NCBI RefSeq assembly: GCF_024713945.1
Contig: NC_134685.1
Location: forward strand, 744,001 to 808,000
DNA length: 64,000 nt
Reading direction: 5' to 3'
Origin: Dermatophagoides farinae
Lineage: Eukaryota; Arthropoda; Arachnida; Sarcoptiformes; Pyroglyphidae
Within the stretch, counting starts at the first letter, position 1, and each line of letters starts with the position of its first letter. A program made the translations under genes and the position numbers. A model generated the notes under the pieces. That model had not been told where the DNA came from. It ran no database searches and worked only from the letters and a program-made list of their open reading frames with translations. This document shows positions 1 to 12,077 of this stretch, in pieces.

Positions 1-3000
1 CAGATGAAAAACAAAAATATCTGGACCATACACAAACACACACACACACAGCAGGATATTTTCACATGGCAATAATCATCATCATCATCATCATGATCCC
101 AGAATAATCATCATCACAGAATTTTTTTTCTGGTCAAATGTTATTGACAACATGACCAAAAAAAAAACGAAATTATTATGAGAAAAAAAACACAGAAAAT
201 CCAAAGAAACCAGAAATTTCATTTTTTCTTACTTGTTTGATTGAAAATTACAATTACAATTACAATAAAAATAATCATCCAACCAAACTAATCAAACCGA
301 CCATATCATCATCATTATGTTGATGGTGATAATTTTGTAATTAAATCGAATTTTCCACATAGATAACACACATATACAATGAGAGATCTGGTTCTGTTTA
401 GTTTTTTTTTCTCTCTATATTGGTCAACGAACGATTAGAATACTGCTAAAATGCTGCTGTTGTTACACACACACAAGATTGAATTTCATTATTGGAAATG
501 AAATCTTTATTCATTGCCTGTGTGTGTGTGCCGGGCAATTGGAAAAAAATCGAAAATTTTTCACTTTCACAAATAGATAATATAGATAGATAGATAGATA
601 AATGGGAAATGATATGATCAGATTAAATTTGTTTGATCACATTTTCAATTTGAAGCTTATGCAGACAGAATATTCTTTCACTCTAGGGATCAATTTTTTT
701 TTCTACTGATTCCTTCATATATATAGAATTTATTTTAGTTAATCTTTTTATCGGATTTTTCAACAATAACAACAATTCTGATCAACAATCAATAGATAGA
801 CAGATTGATTGAGATGAATAGAGAATCTGAAACAGAACCAGAACAAAAAAAAAAGATTAATAAAATTTCATCATCATCAATCATTCATTTATATATATAA
901 AAAAAATAGAATAGGCCATCAGGGACCATATAGAAAGATCAGATCCAGAAATAAATGTCAAACACACACACACAGACACACAAACCCTAAGGGGTATCGA
1001 TAAATAAAAGAGACAAAAAAAAACAAATTCCAATCTAATTGCTGGTCAACAACAATCATCCATCGACAAACGGAATATTATTGTCCATCTAAAACATGGA
1101 TGTGGATAAATCTTTATTATGGCAACAGCAGCAACAAAAAAAAGTCAAAGACAAACAAGTAGAGAGAAAAAAAAACATCAAAGAAACACAAAACACACAC
1201 ACACACAAAAGTCGGAATTTTTATACCAGAAAAAGATCTAGATTTGAGAGAAAAAAAAACAAAAATGATTTTCGTGAAATCATTTTGATGATCATGATGA
1301 TCATAACGATGATGATTTGAAATAATACGTGTCATCACGTATTAAAAACACTGTGATGACCACCACCGCAACCAAACCACCAACATGACCAAATTTGTTG
1401 TTTCAAATTGCGGAGAAAAAAAAGAAGGGCAGTCAGCTATATTTTTTTTATGACTTGGATGGATCTATCGATACACGAATATATCCCTACTACTAATGGA
1501 ATTATAAAAAAAACTGGAAAAAAATGCAATAAAAAAACAAGCCGGTCTTTGATTTTCTTTTTTGTTTTCTCTTTGGATTTTATTTCAAACAATAAAAAAT
1601 TGTTCCAAATGGAACAATCATTATGGTTTTTTGTTTTGTTTTTTTTTAAAAAGTGGAGTGAATGGAAAACAGAATAAAAATGAATGAATGCAGAATTTCG
1701 ATTAAAAATTAGGCTTTTAAAATGGAAAATTCTTTTTTTTTCCTGAGACAAAGTTGATGATGATGATGATGATGGAAAACAGAATGTAAAAAGATTATGT
1801 ACAAAAAAAAATTCCAAGAACAACATGAAACACAAGATCAAGAGAAAAAAAAGACATTGTTCCAAATAAAAATAAGACAAAGAAACAAAACAAAAAAAAG
1901 ATGTACAAAAATGAATTAGTAGTGAAAACAAGAATAAAAAAAAACAATAGAAATTGGTGCTTTGTGATTCATTAAGCCGCAAACAAACAATGTGAAACCA
2001 AAGGGAAAGAATTAACATTGCACATTCACACATTCACACAACCAACACCAACACCGAATCTTGGATTCTAATAAATTCTCTCTCCCACACACACATGGAT
2101 TTCGATCCAGAAAAAAAATGAAAATGAAACCCGATTATAATTTTCTGATGATATAACTCATCATCATAGTCACTTACCCCAGCACTACTACTATTAGTGA
2201 AGAGAAAACATTTGAAATGAGACCATCTTTAATCTATAGAAACTAGACTAGACTACTATGAAAGAATGAATGACAAAAAAAAGGAGAAAAAAAAGAAAGA
2301 AACCATGAAATAATGAAAAGAAAAATGAAACATTTCTCTGTTCCACTGTATTTACAATTGTTGTTGTTCCAGAAAAAAAGTCATTTCAAGTTTTTTTTTC
2401 TCTCATTTTGGAACCCACTGTTGATGATGATGATGATGATGGCTGTTGTTGTTGTTGTTGTTATATTGTTGTACAAGAATAAGCTTTTCAGTTAAATTGA
2501 ATTTCAGTCATGTCATCATCATCACCATTTTCAGTAGCATCGTCTTTTTTTTCCATTTCAACAAAAAAAAAATAATGTCAACGTAATGAACAACAACAAC
2601 AACGACGACGACGAAGACGACGATGACAAAAAAAAGTCAACAACAGGCCAAACAAAAGAAAAGGAACCCTACAAGGCAAAATTCCAAAAAAAAAATTCTA
2701 ATTCTTGATTCGAACAAAGAAAAAAAAAATGTGAATGGAAAATTATTGAAAAAAATTGTGAATAATAAAGAAAGTGGAAAAAGAGAGAGAATTTTTTTCA
2801 TATTTTCATTTTCATTTTCTGATCTGATCTGCACAAAACAACAACAACAACAACAATGAATATGCCCCCTTAGAAGAAAATTCTCACTACTACATTATTT
2901 AATTCATAAAATCTCATGAGAAATGAAAATGAAGAAAAAAAAAATGCTACCATATCATGATGCTAATGAGAGCATAGAAGAAGAATATCAATTTCGTTTA

Positions 3001-3901
3001 GGAATTTGTAACCAATGTCACGCGTTACAAAAAAAAAGCTAATAATAAAATAAAAAAAAGTGGAACCAAAAAAAGAAAAGAAGAAAAAAAATCTGAAAAT
3101 TTTAAATTAAAATAATCCTTGAAAGTAATACTACTAATATATACTATAGGATTCTTTGGTTTTTCTTTGGTACCAATATTTACTAATAAATAGGACCTAA
3201 TGCGCTTTTTTTTGCGAAACAAAAACAACAACAACAACAACAATCTCGGAGCGAACGAAAAATGAATGAATGAACAAGAGGAAACAAAAATTAAATTTTT
3301 TTTAAATCTCGTTCCACATAATAAACAAATGGGGAGGGGAAAAAAAAGTTTTTTTCCCAAATAAATCTGAACTTAAAAAGAAAGGCAAGCAGAGAGATAG
3401 AGAGAGAGAGATTGACAGCTCAATTAAAAACGAACCCTGCACACACACACACAAACACAGTCATTGAAAAAAAAATCATTGATCACACACACACACACAC
3501 ACACTCGAAAGAATTTTTTTTCCATTCCACTCTCTCACTACTCGTTTTCCAAGGAGAAAACTTTTTTTTGGGAGTTTAAAATTTTTTTTTTTTTTTTTTT
3601 GGTTAGGTCTACACACCAAGTTTCAAAAATATTTCAACCGCACACACACACACACACTACTACAAACGGTCTAATGAAGTAATAGAGAATAATAAATGTC
3701 ATTATTAAATCTATAACAGGAAAAAAACCGGAAACACAGAATAACCGAATAAAACCGGAAATTTTGAATGAGAATTTTCATTCTACACCCACATTCTATA
3801 CACTATAGATTTTTCCAAACAAAACTATTTTTTTTCCCTCACACACCGGAAAGAAAATAAATGAAAAATTTCTTTAATAAAAATAAATAGAAAAAACTTA
3901 C
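1..3901. other. Repeat-rich non-coding stretch, probable intron
   Basis: I see no convincing coding exon here. Open frames in this stretch are Lys/Phe/His-rich translations of A/T runs and microsatellites. It holds short (CA)n, (ATC)n and (GATA)n tracts, and a (CA)n/poly-T cluster at about 3430-3660. Because the exon at 3902-4469 ends at a good minus-strand splice donor, this stretch is most simply intron of that gene, whose later exons would lie off the left edge. That is inference; small exons could be hidden here. Confidence 0.5.
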
Positions 3902-4469
3902 ATTGATTATGATTTCCTTCACTATTTACGGACCATTTATTCTTGTGACTTTTTTTTGTCAATTTTTCATTCATCATCATCATCGTTGCAGTAGTCGTTG
4001 TAGATGTTGTTGTTGTTGTTGTTGTTGGAACAGTTGTTGTCGATGTCGTTGATGTTGATGTTTTTATATTTTTCATCATCATCATCATCATCGTTGTACC
4101 ATTATGATCATTTTTGTCACCATCACCATCATCACCATCATCATAATAATGATGGGTCAATAAAGTTGTAGTAGTAATAATAGTAGCAGTTGGTTGAATA
4201 TTATTCTCTATAGATGTTGTTGAAATGATGGGCGTTGATATTGTTGTTGTATTATTATCTGATTGAATCGATACTTGATTTACCGTTATAGGTAATGATG
4301 ATGATGATGATGATGGTATCGATTGTATCGATTTATTTTCGATTGTTGTTATATTATTTTGTTGATGATGACCATTTTTTACACTACTATTACTATCAAT
4401 ACTATCAATGTTGATGATGATGATGACGACAAAGATTGAAATGATAAAAATGAGCAAATTTCGTTCCAT
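3902..4469 (-). CDS. Secreted Ser/Thr-rich (mucin-like) protein, first coding exon only
   Basis: This is the first coding exon of a gene I do not recognise. The ATG at 4469 is followed by a hydrophobic segment (MERNLLIFIISIFVVIIIIN) that fits a signal peptide or signal anchor. About 165 residues of low-complexity sequence follow, rich in Ser, Thr and Asn, with many N-x-S/T sequons and Thr-Ser-Thr runs typical of an O-glycosylated stalk. The exon ends after Asn-His-Asn-Gln at a GTAAGT donor (3901 downward). The frame is open a little further but runs into Phe-rich intron sequence and a stop. In-frame codons upstream of this ATG use a non-ATG start, so 4469 is preferred. A secreted or membrane mucin-like protein is inferred from composition only. 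Confidence 0.5.
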
Positions 4470-5767
4470 CTTGATTGTTTGTTTGTTTGTTTCAAATAGA
4501 AAGATTGTGATCAAATCAAATCAAATCATTAAACAAACCATTAAACTGTGTGTCGATCGGATCGAATCTGGAAAAAAATCTGTAAAAAATGAAAATAAAA
4601 TGCAAAAAAAAATTAGAAACAAAAATTTTTTTTTCGCCTTGATAACTCGACATGACATTGTAATTGTATCAAAATGTGTGTGAGTGTGTGTGTGAGAAAA
4701 TCCAAATTAGGTAACACACACACACATTGAGAGAGACAGAGAGAAAAACATTCGAAAAAAAAATGGCAACCTCGTACACCTTTGTTCGTAGGATGGATGA
4801 AAATAATATAGGTGCATATTCAACTCTTTTTTTCTTCCTCAACTTTTTTCATCATCATCATCATCATCATCAAGTTTTGCTGGCAACATATTGAATGTTG
4901 GAAAATGAATTTCATTTTCCAATTTTATTTCTCTGTATAAACAAACAAAAAAAAAAAAAAAAATGGATGGATGGATGCTTACCTCCTCTATTTATATTTT
5001 CTTCAATGGCTTTTTATGGAAATTTTTTTTTGCCAAAAAAAAAAAATTTTTTTCACCATTGCTGATTGAAGATAATGCACATATTTGGAACAAAAACACA
5101 CACACACACAGAGAGAGAAAGTTTTTTCTATTCAACAATAAACAAAATATTTTCCAAGATTATAGATAGCCGTCGCCGTCGTCGTCGTTGTCGTCGATGA
5201 AATGAACACAACAATGGCCAAAAATTTTGAATGAGAAAACTAAAATTTTCTGTTCGTGTCGATTTTCAATTGTTTGATGATCACACACACACAAACGGAT
5301 TTTCATCAAATGAATAATGTTGGAAAATTATTTGTGATCATCATCATCATTCATTCATTGGAGAAAAAAAACCCGACAACAACAACAACAAAAGAAAAAA
5401 CGGCGCGAAAGTCCCGATCAATATAAAATGGGATGATGATGATGATAACCGTTTTACCATTAACAAATGAAACCACGAATATATTTGTTGTCCCGTTCCA
5501 TACACGCGGTCTTCTTGCATACTTTGTCCGCTCACACACACACACACACACCGATATACCACTTACCATTAAAAAAAAAGATTCGATTTGCGCATCTTTT
5601 TTTTATCCATATAAGATAGTGGTATACTTGAAGTGTAAAAGAAAGTAGAAGTGATGTGTAACAAAAAAAAAAAAAAAAAAAAAAAAAGATCAGCAGTCTT
5701 GCGCCATCTTGTATGATAATCGGTTTACTTTTTTTTAAAAAAATTTTTTCAAAACCAAAAAAAAAAT
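4470..5767. other. Non-coding spacer between two minus-strand genes
   Basis: This is the 5' flank of the mucin-like gene and the 3' flank of the Pro/Gln-rich gene. It contains CA microsatellites (about 5097-5110 and 5531-5552), a 23-nt poly-A at about 5661-5687, GTC-repeat sequence at about 5170-5195 and several (ATC)n runs. I see no RNA gene or conserved open frame. Confidence 0.55.
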
Positions 5768-7439
5768 TCATTCCATATCATTATCATCAGGTTTTGAATT
5801 GTTGTTGAATAATTTTTTGAATGAACCAGATAATTTAGCTGACCAATTCTTTGTGGTTGTTGTTTTACATTGTTCTTGTTGTTGTTGTTGTTGTTGTTTT
5901 ATCGGAGATGGTGGTGGTTGTAGTTTTGATTTTTCATAATTCATACATTTTTCCAATGAATGATTGGTCCGTGCCGATGATGGTGATGATGATTTAGATG
6001 TGAACGTGAACGGATTATCATCTGATTTGTAATTAATATTTTTGTTCAAAACATTTGTTCATCATCATTGGTGGCTGCTGTTTTAACATCGATAATGTAC
6101 CATAAGTCATGCCACTAATAACTGGATATCCACCACTATAACCATATATTGGTAATGGATCACGATGTTGATAATGGTGGGTAGAAATAGGTTTTTGCAT
6201 CTCAATTGTTTTCGTTATTGGACAATGAACATCATCATCGACATTATTTGGTGTTTGTGGACCAGATGATTTTGTCATCATCATCAATGGACAATAATAA
6301 TCATTATCTTTATTACCATCGGGCATTTTTATCGGTGGTTTTATCAATTGTTCTTTAAACGGATGATCCGATTGTTTCGATGTCGATTGTGGTGGTGGTG
6401 GTGGTGGTGGTGGTGATGGTGGAATTTTAGCAATTTTTGGCCGTAAAATAATACTTTTTTCATCATCATTATCGACAACATCGTCGACATTTAATTCAAA
6501 TGGTTCGGTCATCATAATGGTTTTTTCCTGCGCCAAAACAATAGATTTTTCTTTTTGTTTTGTTGATTTATTCGATTTTTGCGAATCGATTGTTTCGTCC
6601 ATTTCTGCTGCTGATGCTGTAGCCACTTTCGAACGTCTTTGTCGTCGTAGTCGTCGTATTCGTTCCTGTTGATGATCTTGTGGATTAATTCGATCATTAT
6701 TATTTAATAATTGTTGAATTTTTTGTGCCAATTGTTTCGGCGTTTGATCACGAATATTCTGTGTATCAAAATGATAATTTGGTTTTCGCTGTGAAAATGT
6801 TTCACTCAATGTTGTTGAACGTGTTTTTCCATCCATTTTTTGATTTCGTCGTCGACGACTTTTTGAAGATTCCGATTGTGATCGTCGTCGTCGTCCTTCT
6901 CCTCCTCTTCCTCCTCCTGTTGATGTTGATGTTCGTCGACTTCGTGAATAACTACTTGATTTTTCATCATTATAACTCATATTCGGTTGTTGTTGTTGTT
7001 GTTGTTGATATTTTTGTTGTTTCATTTGCATTTCAGCTGTCAACATTCGTAACATTGATTCATATAATTCAGGTGAACAAAATTCTTTACTTGTTTGTTG
7101 ATAAATATGCTGTTGTGCTGGTGATGGTGGTGGCGTTGGTGGTAATAACGGTGATGGTAAATAAGGATGATAAGGTGAAAATAATGCCGCTGGTGTTTGA
7201 TAAGGATTTGGTGATTGTGTCGTTGCTGGTGCTGGATATCCTTGTATGATTGGATAACCAGAATATCCATAAATCGGTATTGGTTGTTGTGGCATCATCA
7301 TTGATTTTTCCATTCTACTACTTGATGAACATGATGATCGTCGTCGTCCTCTACCACCGCCACCACGATGATTTTGTGGCATCATTATTAATTGATATTC
7401 CGGTTCTTGATTCGGTATTATTGAACATTGACCACCCAT
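5768..7439 (-). CDS. Novel Pro/Gln-rich protein with N-myristoylation signal, one apparent +1 frameshift
   Basis: I do not recognise this protein of about 555 residues. The ATG at 7439 gives MGGQCSII. Gly2 with Ser6 fits the N-myristoyltransferase consensus, and Cys5 could be palmitoylated, so a peripheral membrane protein is inferred. The body is low-complexity: Gly/Arg/Ser-rich, several poly-Gln runs, an Arg-rich RRRRSQSESSKSRRRR stretch at about 180-200, and a poly-Pro run. A motif near the N-terminus (PIPIYGYSGYPIIQG) recurs near the C-terminus (PLPIYGYSGGYPVISG). The first frame stops at 6033. A second frame, shifted +1, continues from about 6056 to the stop at 5768 with protein-like sequence ending KLSGSFKKLFNNNSKPDD. 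Either one base is extra near 6033-6056 or a 31-nt GT-AG segment is removed, which would be unusually short. It lies head-to-head with MDH1. Confidence 0.6.
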
Positions 7440-8267
7440 ATCATAAATATAAAATAACAAACAAAAAAAAAATTATGCCAAATTTTTTGATTTGAATAAT
7501 CATATATCGAACGTTTTTATATATAATCAATCATCATCACCTAATTTTATTGTAGAAAAATTTAATTACATCACGTACTTTATGAACAAAACAACTTTTC
7601 ACTACTACTACCACTACTACTAAAATTGCTACTACGACAATCTGGACGATGATGATGATGATGTTTACATGCATACATCAAAATCTGGTGCATCGATGCG
7701 TTTTGACATTGATAATTTTTTTTTTTTTGCTATTTCATAACATAAAATACAAATGTACTAAAAAAAACAAACCGAACAAAAAAAACGAGTAATCAAAAAC
7801 AAAAAAATTCCATTTAATTTGAATGTGACATTTATGTATGTGTGTACTAAGACGACAACAAAAAAAAAGCAACCATCAAGTTAATTTATATATATCAATA
7901 GACGACAGCTAATCAGGTGATCATTGTCGACTTTTATAATTTCGGTAAATCACGTCTGTTTTTTTTCATGTTTCACATTTTTAATTTAAAGGCGTCACCA
8001 TCATCATCATCATCGTTACTTTATTATCATTGATTTCGATTTGAAAGACAAAAAAAAAATTAAAAAAAAAATTCACATTCGAATTGAACCATATACATCA
8101 TCCCAGTCGTTCGAATTGCATGTTTGTCTGTGACAATTTCAACATTGGTATTTCCAAACCTTGAAAAATTTTTTTTTTTACTATACAAAACAAAACAAAA
8201 AAAAATCATTCGAACTTTTTTTTGTCCAGAATTTTTTTTTCTATTTTCAAACAATTGATAAACAACA
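7440..8267. other. Shared 5' region between the Pro/Gln-rich gene and MDH1
   Basis: About 830 bp separate two divergent start codons. It holds AT-rich sequence with (ATG)n at about 7650-7665 and poly-A/poly-T runs. Nothing here looks coding or like a structural RNA. It presumably contains both promoters, but I could not single out a TATA box. Confidence 0.5.
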
Positions 8268-9341
8268 ATGAGTTCATCACCAGCAGCAGCAGCAGCAGCA
8301 GTTCGTGTTTTAATTACCGGTTTGTTTTGTTTTGTTTTCATTCAAATTATTGGATTGTTAATTTTTTTGTTTTCTTGTTCTTGATGAATTACACAGGTGC
8401 AGCCGGACAAATTGGTTATAGTCTGATACCGATTGTAGCACGTGGCGATGTATTTGGTCGTGAACAATCAATTATTTTACATTTATTGGATATACCGCCA
8501 ATGAAAACCGTATTGGATGGTGTTGTAATGGAGATTAATGATTGTGCATTTCCATTGGTACAATCGGTTGTTGCCACCACTGATGAAGCCGAAGCATTCA
8601 AAGATATTGATGCAGCATTTTTAGTTGGTTCAATGCCACGTCGTGAAGGAATGGAACGTAAAGATTTATTGGCTGCTAATGTAAAAATATTTGCTTCACA
8701 AGGCCGTGCATTAGCTAATCATTCGAAAGCTGATGTTCGTGTATTGGTCGTTGGTAATCCGGCCAATACAAATGCATTGATTGCGGCAAAATTTGCAGCA
8801 CCAAAAATACCATCACGTAATATAACGGCAATGACACGATTAGATCAGAATCGTGCCCAACATCAGCTAGCAGCACGTAATGGTTGTCCAGTTTCACGTA
8901 TTGAACGTGTCATCATTTGGGGTAATCATTCATCCACACAATTCCCGGATATTAGTAATGCTTTAATGGATGGACAACCGATTAAATTCGATGGCCATGA
9001 TGAAAAATTCATACAAACCATACAGAAACGTGGTGCAGCCTGTTATTTCTGCACGCAAATTATCATCAGCAATGTCGGCAGCAAAAGCAGCCGCTGATCA
9101 TATGCATGATTGGTGGAATGGTACAAAAACCTGGGTATCAATGGGCGTCATATCCGATGGTAATCCATATGGTATTGCTGATGGTATAATTTTTAGTTTT
9201 CCTGTTGAATGTCAAGGACGTGAATGGAAAATTGTTCCAAATCTTAGCTGGGATGATGTGGCTAAATCACGAATTCAAACAACAGCTGATGAATTATTGG
9301 CCGAAAAACAAGATGCATTATCCGAAACGGAAAATGCATAA
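8268..9341 (+). CDS. MDH1: Malate dehydrogenase, cytosolic (one apparent extra base)
   Basis: NAD-dependent malate dehydrogenase interconverts malate and oxaloacetate in the cytosol and serves the malate-aspartate shuttle. Two exons, 8268-8319 and 8397-9341, are joined across a 77-nt intron inside the dinucleotide-binding loop ([11 protein letters not shown]). Seen in order: the Rossmann Gly motif, the substrate-loop arginines in [25 protein letters not shown], the Asp/Arg pair in TRLDQNRAQ, and the catalytic histidine in [11 protein letters not shown]. The C-terminal half ([17 protein letters not shown], then DHMHDWW) is typical of the cytosolic branch. The frame breaks after QKRGAA: the T at about 9041 is surplus. 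Dropping it restores the family sequence and gives 331 aa, close to the usual 334. A poly-Ala run follows MSSSP. The gene converges on ZNHIT2, whose stop is 243 bp away. Confidence 0.93.
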
Positions 9342-9548
9342 ATCAATTGTTGTGTCAAAATTGTGAATCATGAAAAAAAATTGTCAAGTAAAAAACAAAA
9401 ACAAACAAACAAAAAAATTAGACCAAAATTTCCATAATATTTCTCTATATATTGTTATTGTTGTTGAACTATTTTTTTTCCAATAATTTTCTTTGTTGAA
9501 CCCACTTTTGATGCATTCAAATTTGTTTCAGTTCCATAATTGTTGATT

Positions 9549-9554
9549 AATAAA
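9549..9554 (+). terminator. Likely poly(A) signal of MDH1
   Basis: AATAAA lies about 208 nt after the MDH1 stop and 30 nt before the convergent ZNHIT2 stop codon, so the MDH1 3' end probably overlaps the ZNHIT2 3' end. Read from sequence only. Confidence 0.45.
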
Positions 9555-9583
9555 AAAATAAAATTCCAACGAGCTATATATCA

Positions 9584-11045
9584 CTATGATGATGATGATG
9601 ATGATGATGAATCATTTTGTTGAATTTCTTGCCACAAACGTTCACGATGAAATACCAATACATCAAGCCAATTTTGTTGTCGAATTTCATTGCACATTGC
9701 GATCGTATAGCTTAGATAGAAACGTAATTTTTGTTGCAATAATTTTGCTTGTTGTTTGTTACAGTGATTTGACTTTTCTTCATTTTCGTGATGATTTTTC
9801 TTCATTTGTAATCGAATATTTCCAATAATACGATAAAGATCATTTAATATCAGTACGATTGCTTTTGGTGATTGATGATTAATTTTATCCGTTGTTGTTT
9901 GTACAAATAATCGACGACCAGGTTTATTCCAATCAATTATGATTTGAAGATCATCAAATAATTGAATGATGGTTGCTTTCCGTTGATTAACATTGATTAA
10001 TGGATCATCATGGTCATCATCATCACGATCGATTGTTAACATTCGTTCGATTAATAACTCGATTGTATCGAATGGTTTTTCCGTTCGAATCGAGACGTTT
10101 GGCTGTAATTCCGGAACGATATGAAAAAGTTTTTCCACAATGGACCATTGCCATAATTTGTGATCATCATCATCGTCGTTGGCTGTACAAACATTCGAAT
10201 TTTCAATTTCACCATTATACAATCGACATAGATAACAATAGGCAAAACATAAAGAAATTATTGAATGTATCAACAATGGTGATGGTGATTTTTGTGATAA
10301 TAATTTTGAAATTGGTTCAATTCCATGATCGTCATTTAAAAGCGATGGATATGGCCGCTGTTTGCTAGCATTTAGAGTATCAACATCTTCAACAATTGCT
10401 TGCCATTCTTGTTGACACCACCATGGTTTCCATTCGGGAATTATTCGATCAAAATATCCAGGATTTGTTTGGACAATTTCAGCAAATTCTTTTCGTTCAG
10501 ATTCTGTTAATCGATCAGTCCAAATGGAATCTAAATCAACATTATCATCCACACAAATGGACAATATACGTTCCATAAATTGATGCATTCTATCATCATC
10601 AATCCAATCCAGATCTATTTCTTCTGTTTCATTCGAATCATTTTCACTAGACGTATTCAATATGTCTACATAATCTTTTGAATACTGATTTCGTCGTAAA
10701 ATATCCATAAATTCTTTGTTATCATCATCAACACGAACATTTTTCAAATGTTCCATAACCATACGTTTATAGAATTGTTCCGAACAATCATGATGAGCCG
10801 GTGATCGAAAACATTCAATCGAACAATATGGTTGATGACATTTGGAACATTCATAATGGCCATTTTGGTTGGAGCAGCTATTGAAACAAAATTTTTTTTT
10901 TTTTTTGAAAAAATTTCATCAACCAAAAAAAATGCCATACTCACAAATGACAACGTCGATTCTTTGATGCAATCAATGTGAAACGTTTCAATCTTTTTGG
11001 CACTGATTTTCGATGGTAAATATTCAGATTAAGATTCGGATTCAT
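9584..11045 (-). CDS. ZNHIT2: Zinc finger HIT domain-containing protein 2
   Basis: ZNHIT2 family protein, a co-factor of the HSP90/R2TP chaperone machinery involved in assembling U5 snRNP (family knowledge). Exons 11045-10945 and 10877-9584 are joined across a 67-nt GTGAGT...TAG intron, giving exactly 464 aa; the human protein is about 400. The intron splits the HIT zinc finger. Its ligands are visible as C32-x2-C35, C44-x2-C47, C52-x3-C56 and H62/H63-C65. Downstream conserved blocks include FAEIVQTNPGYF, EWKPWWCQQEW, SPLLIHSIISLCFAYCYLCR and LYRIIGNIRL, followed by a C-terminal helix with YLSYTIAMCNEIRQ. The protein ends in a poly-Ser run encoded by (TCA)n just before the stop. The N-terminal exon carries basic residues (VPKRLKRF). 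The gene is divergent from SPTLC2. Confidence 0.85.
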
Positions 11046-12077
11046 TGGACAATTATCTTTCAAATCAGATCATGAAAAACAGAAAAAAAAATTCTCAAAA
11101 AAATCAAAATAAAAAAAATCGGCATCATTGTCAACATTGTTCATAAACGGCGTTACGGTTGAAAATTCGAATATTTTTTCGGGTCAAATCAAGAAAATTA
11201 TTGGGTCAAAAAACAACGATAATGATGATGATGATGATGATGATTCCAACAATCATGTGACCATTAGTCCAACAATCCGAATAATAATAACAATGTGTAA
11301 TGGTCGAAAGATTGAAACAAAATGAATGAATTGTCAAGTCATCGATTGGTTTGGTAAAAAAAAAAAAATATGAAATTCTACATATCATAAACATGGAATA
11401 TTTATTCATTTTCATCCGAATTTAGATTACAACAACAACAACCACAACAGCAGCAAAACCATCCCATCCGACCGACATGTGATTGCTGAATCATTTTCTG
11501 GGTTAAACAGCAGAAAAAAAAACAATGAAAGGTTGGTTCTGTTTTTGTTTTAAACAAAATAAAAAAACTTTCCTTGAATTCAATGATTTTCCATTGATCT
11601 TGGAGATTTCATATACAAACATACACACAAAAAAAAGAAAAATTTTTTCAAGAAATTTTCAAGATTTTTTTTTCATCTTTTTTTAAAGTAGAAAAAAAAA
11701 TTGAAGAGGATGTCGCCAAAATGACGCAAAAGAAAGAACGAATTTCGTATATTCATTCATCATTCATCCATATACACAGGTATGCATGTTGTTCACGGTT
11801 ATTATATTCGAATGATTAAGCAGATAATTATTGCTCATGATGATGATGATGATGATAATCATCAACACCATTTTTTTTTACCGATTCGTTCCCAATGTAA
11901 TATTGTGTTTGTAAAAACATTTTGTTTTTTTTCCTCATCATCAATCAAACAAAACAAAACAAAAAGTGCATTCAAAGTTTGATTACAATTGACTTTTGAA
12001 GAATAACACTGAGGAAAAAGTTTCGGTACGGTTGTTTCTAAAGAAAAAAAAAATATAAAAATTTTTCCATCGAAATA
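11046..12077. other. Shared 5' region of ZNHIT2 and SPTLC2
   Basis: About 1.03 kb lies between divergent start codons. It is AT-rich with (GAT)n at about 11220-11240 and 11836-11855 and poly-A/T runs. There is no supported coding exon; the open frames here are microsatellite translations. Promoters for both genes should be here, but no core element stands out. Confidence 0.5.

Noticed and set aside
1096-3682. Several open frames of 60-200 codons in the left arm
   Set aside because: They are Lys/Asn, Phe/Leu or Thr-His repeats created by A/T runs and CA or ATG microsatellites. They have no Met context, no splice logic and no family resemblance.
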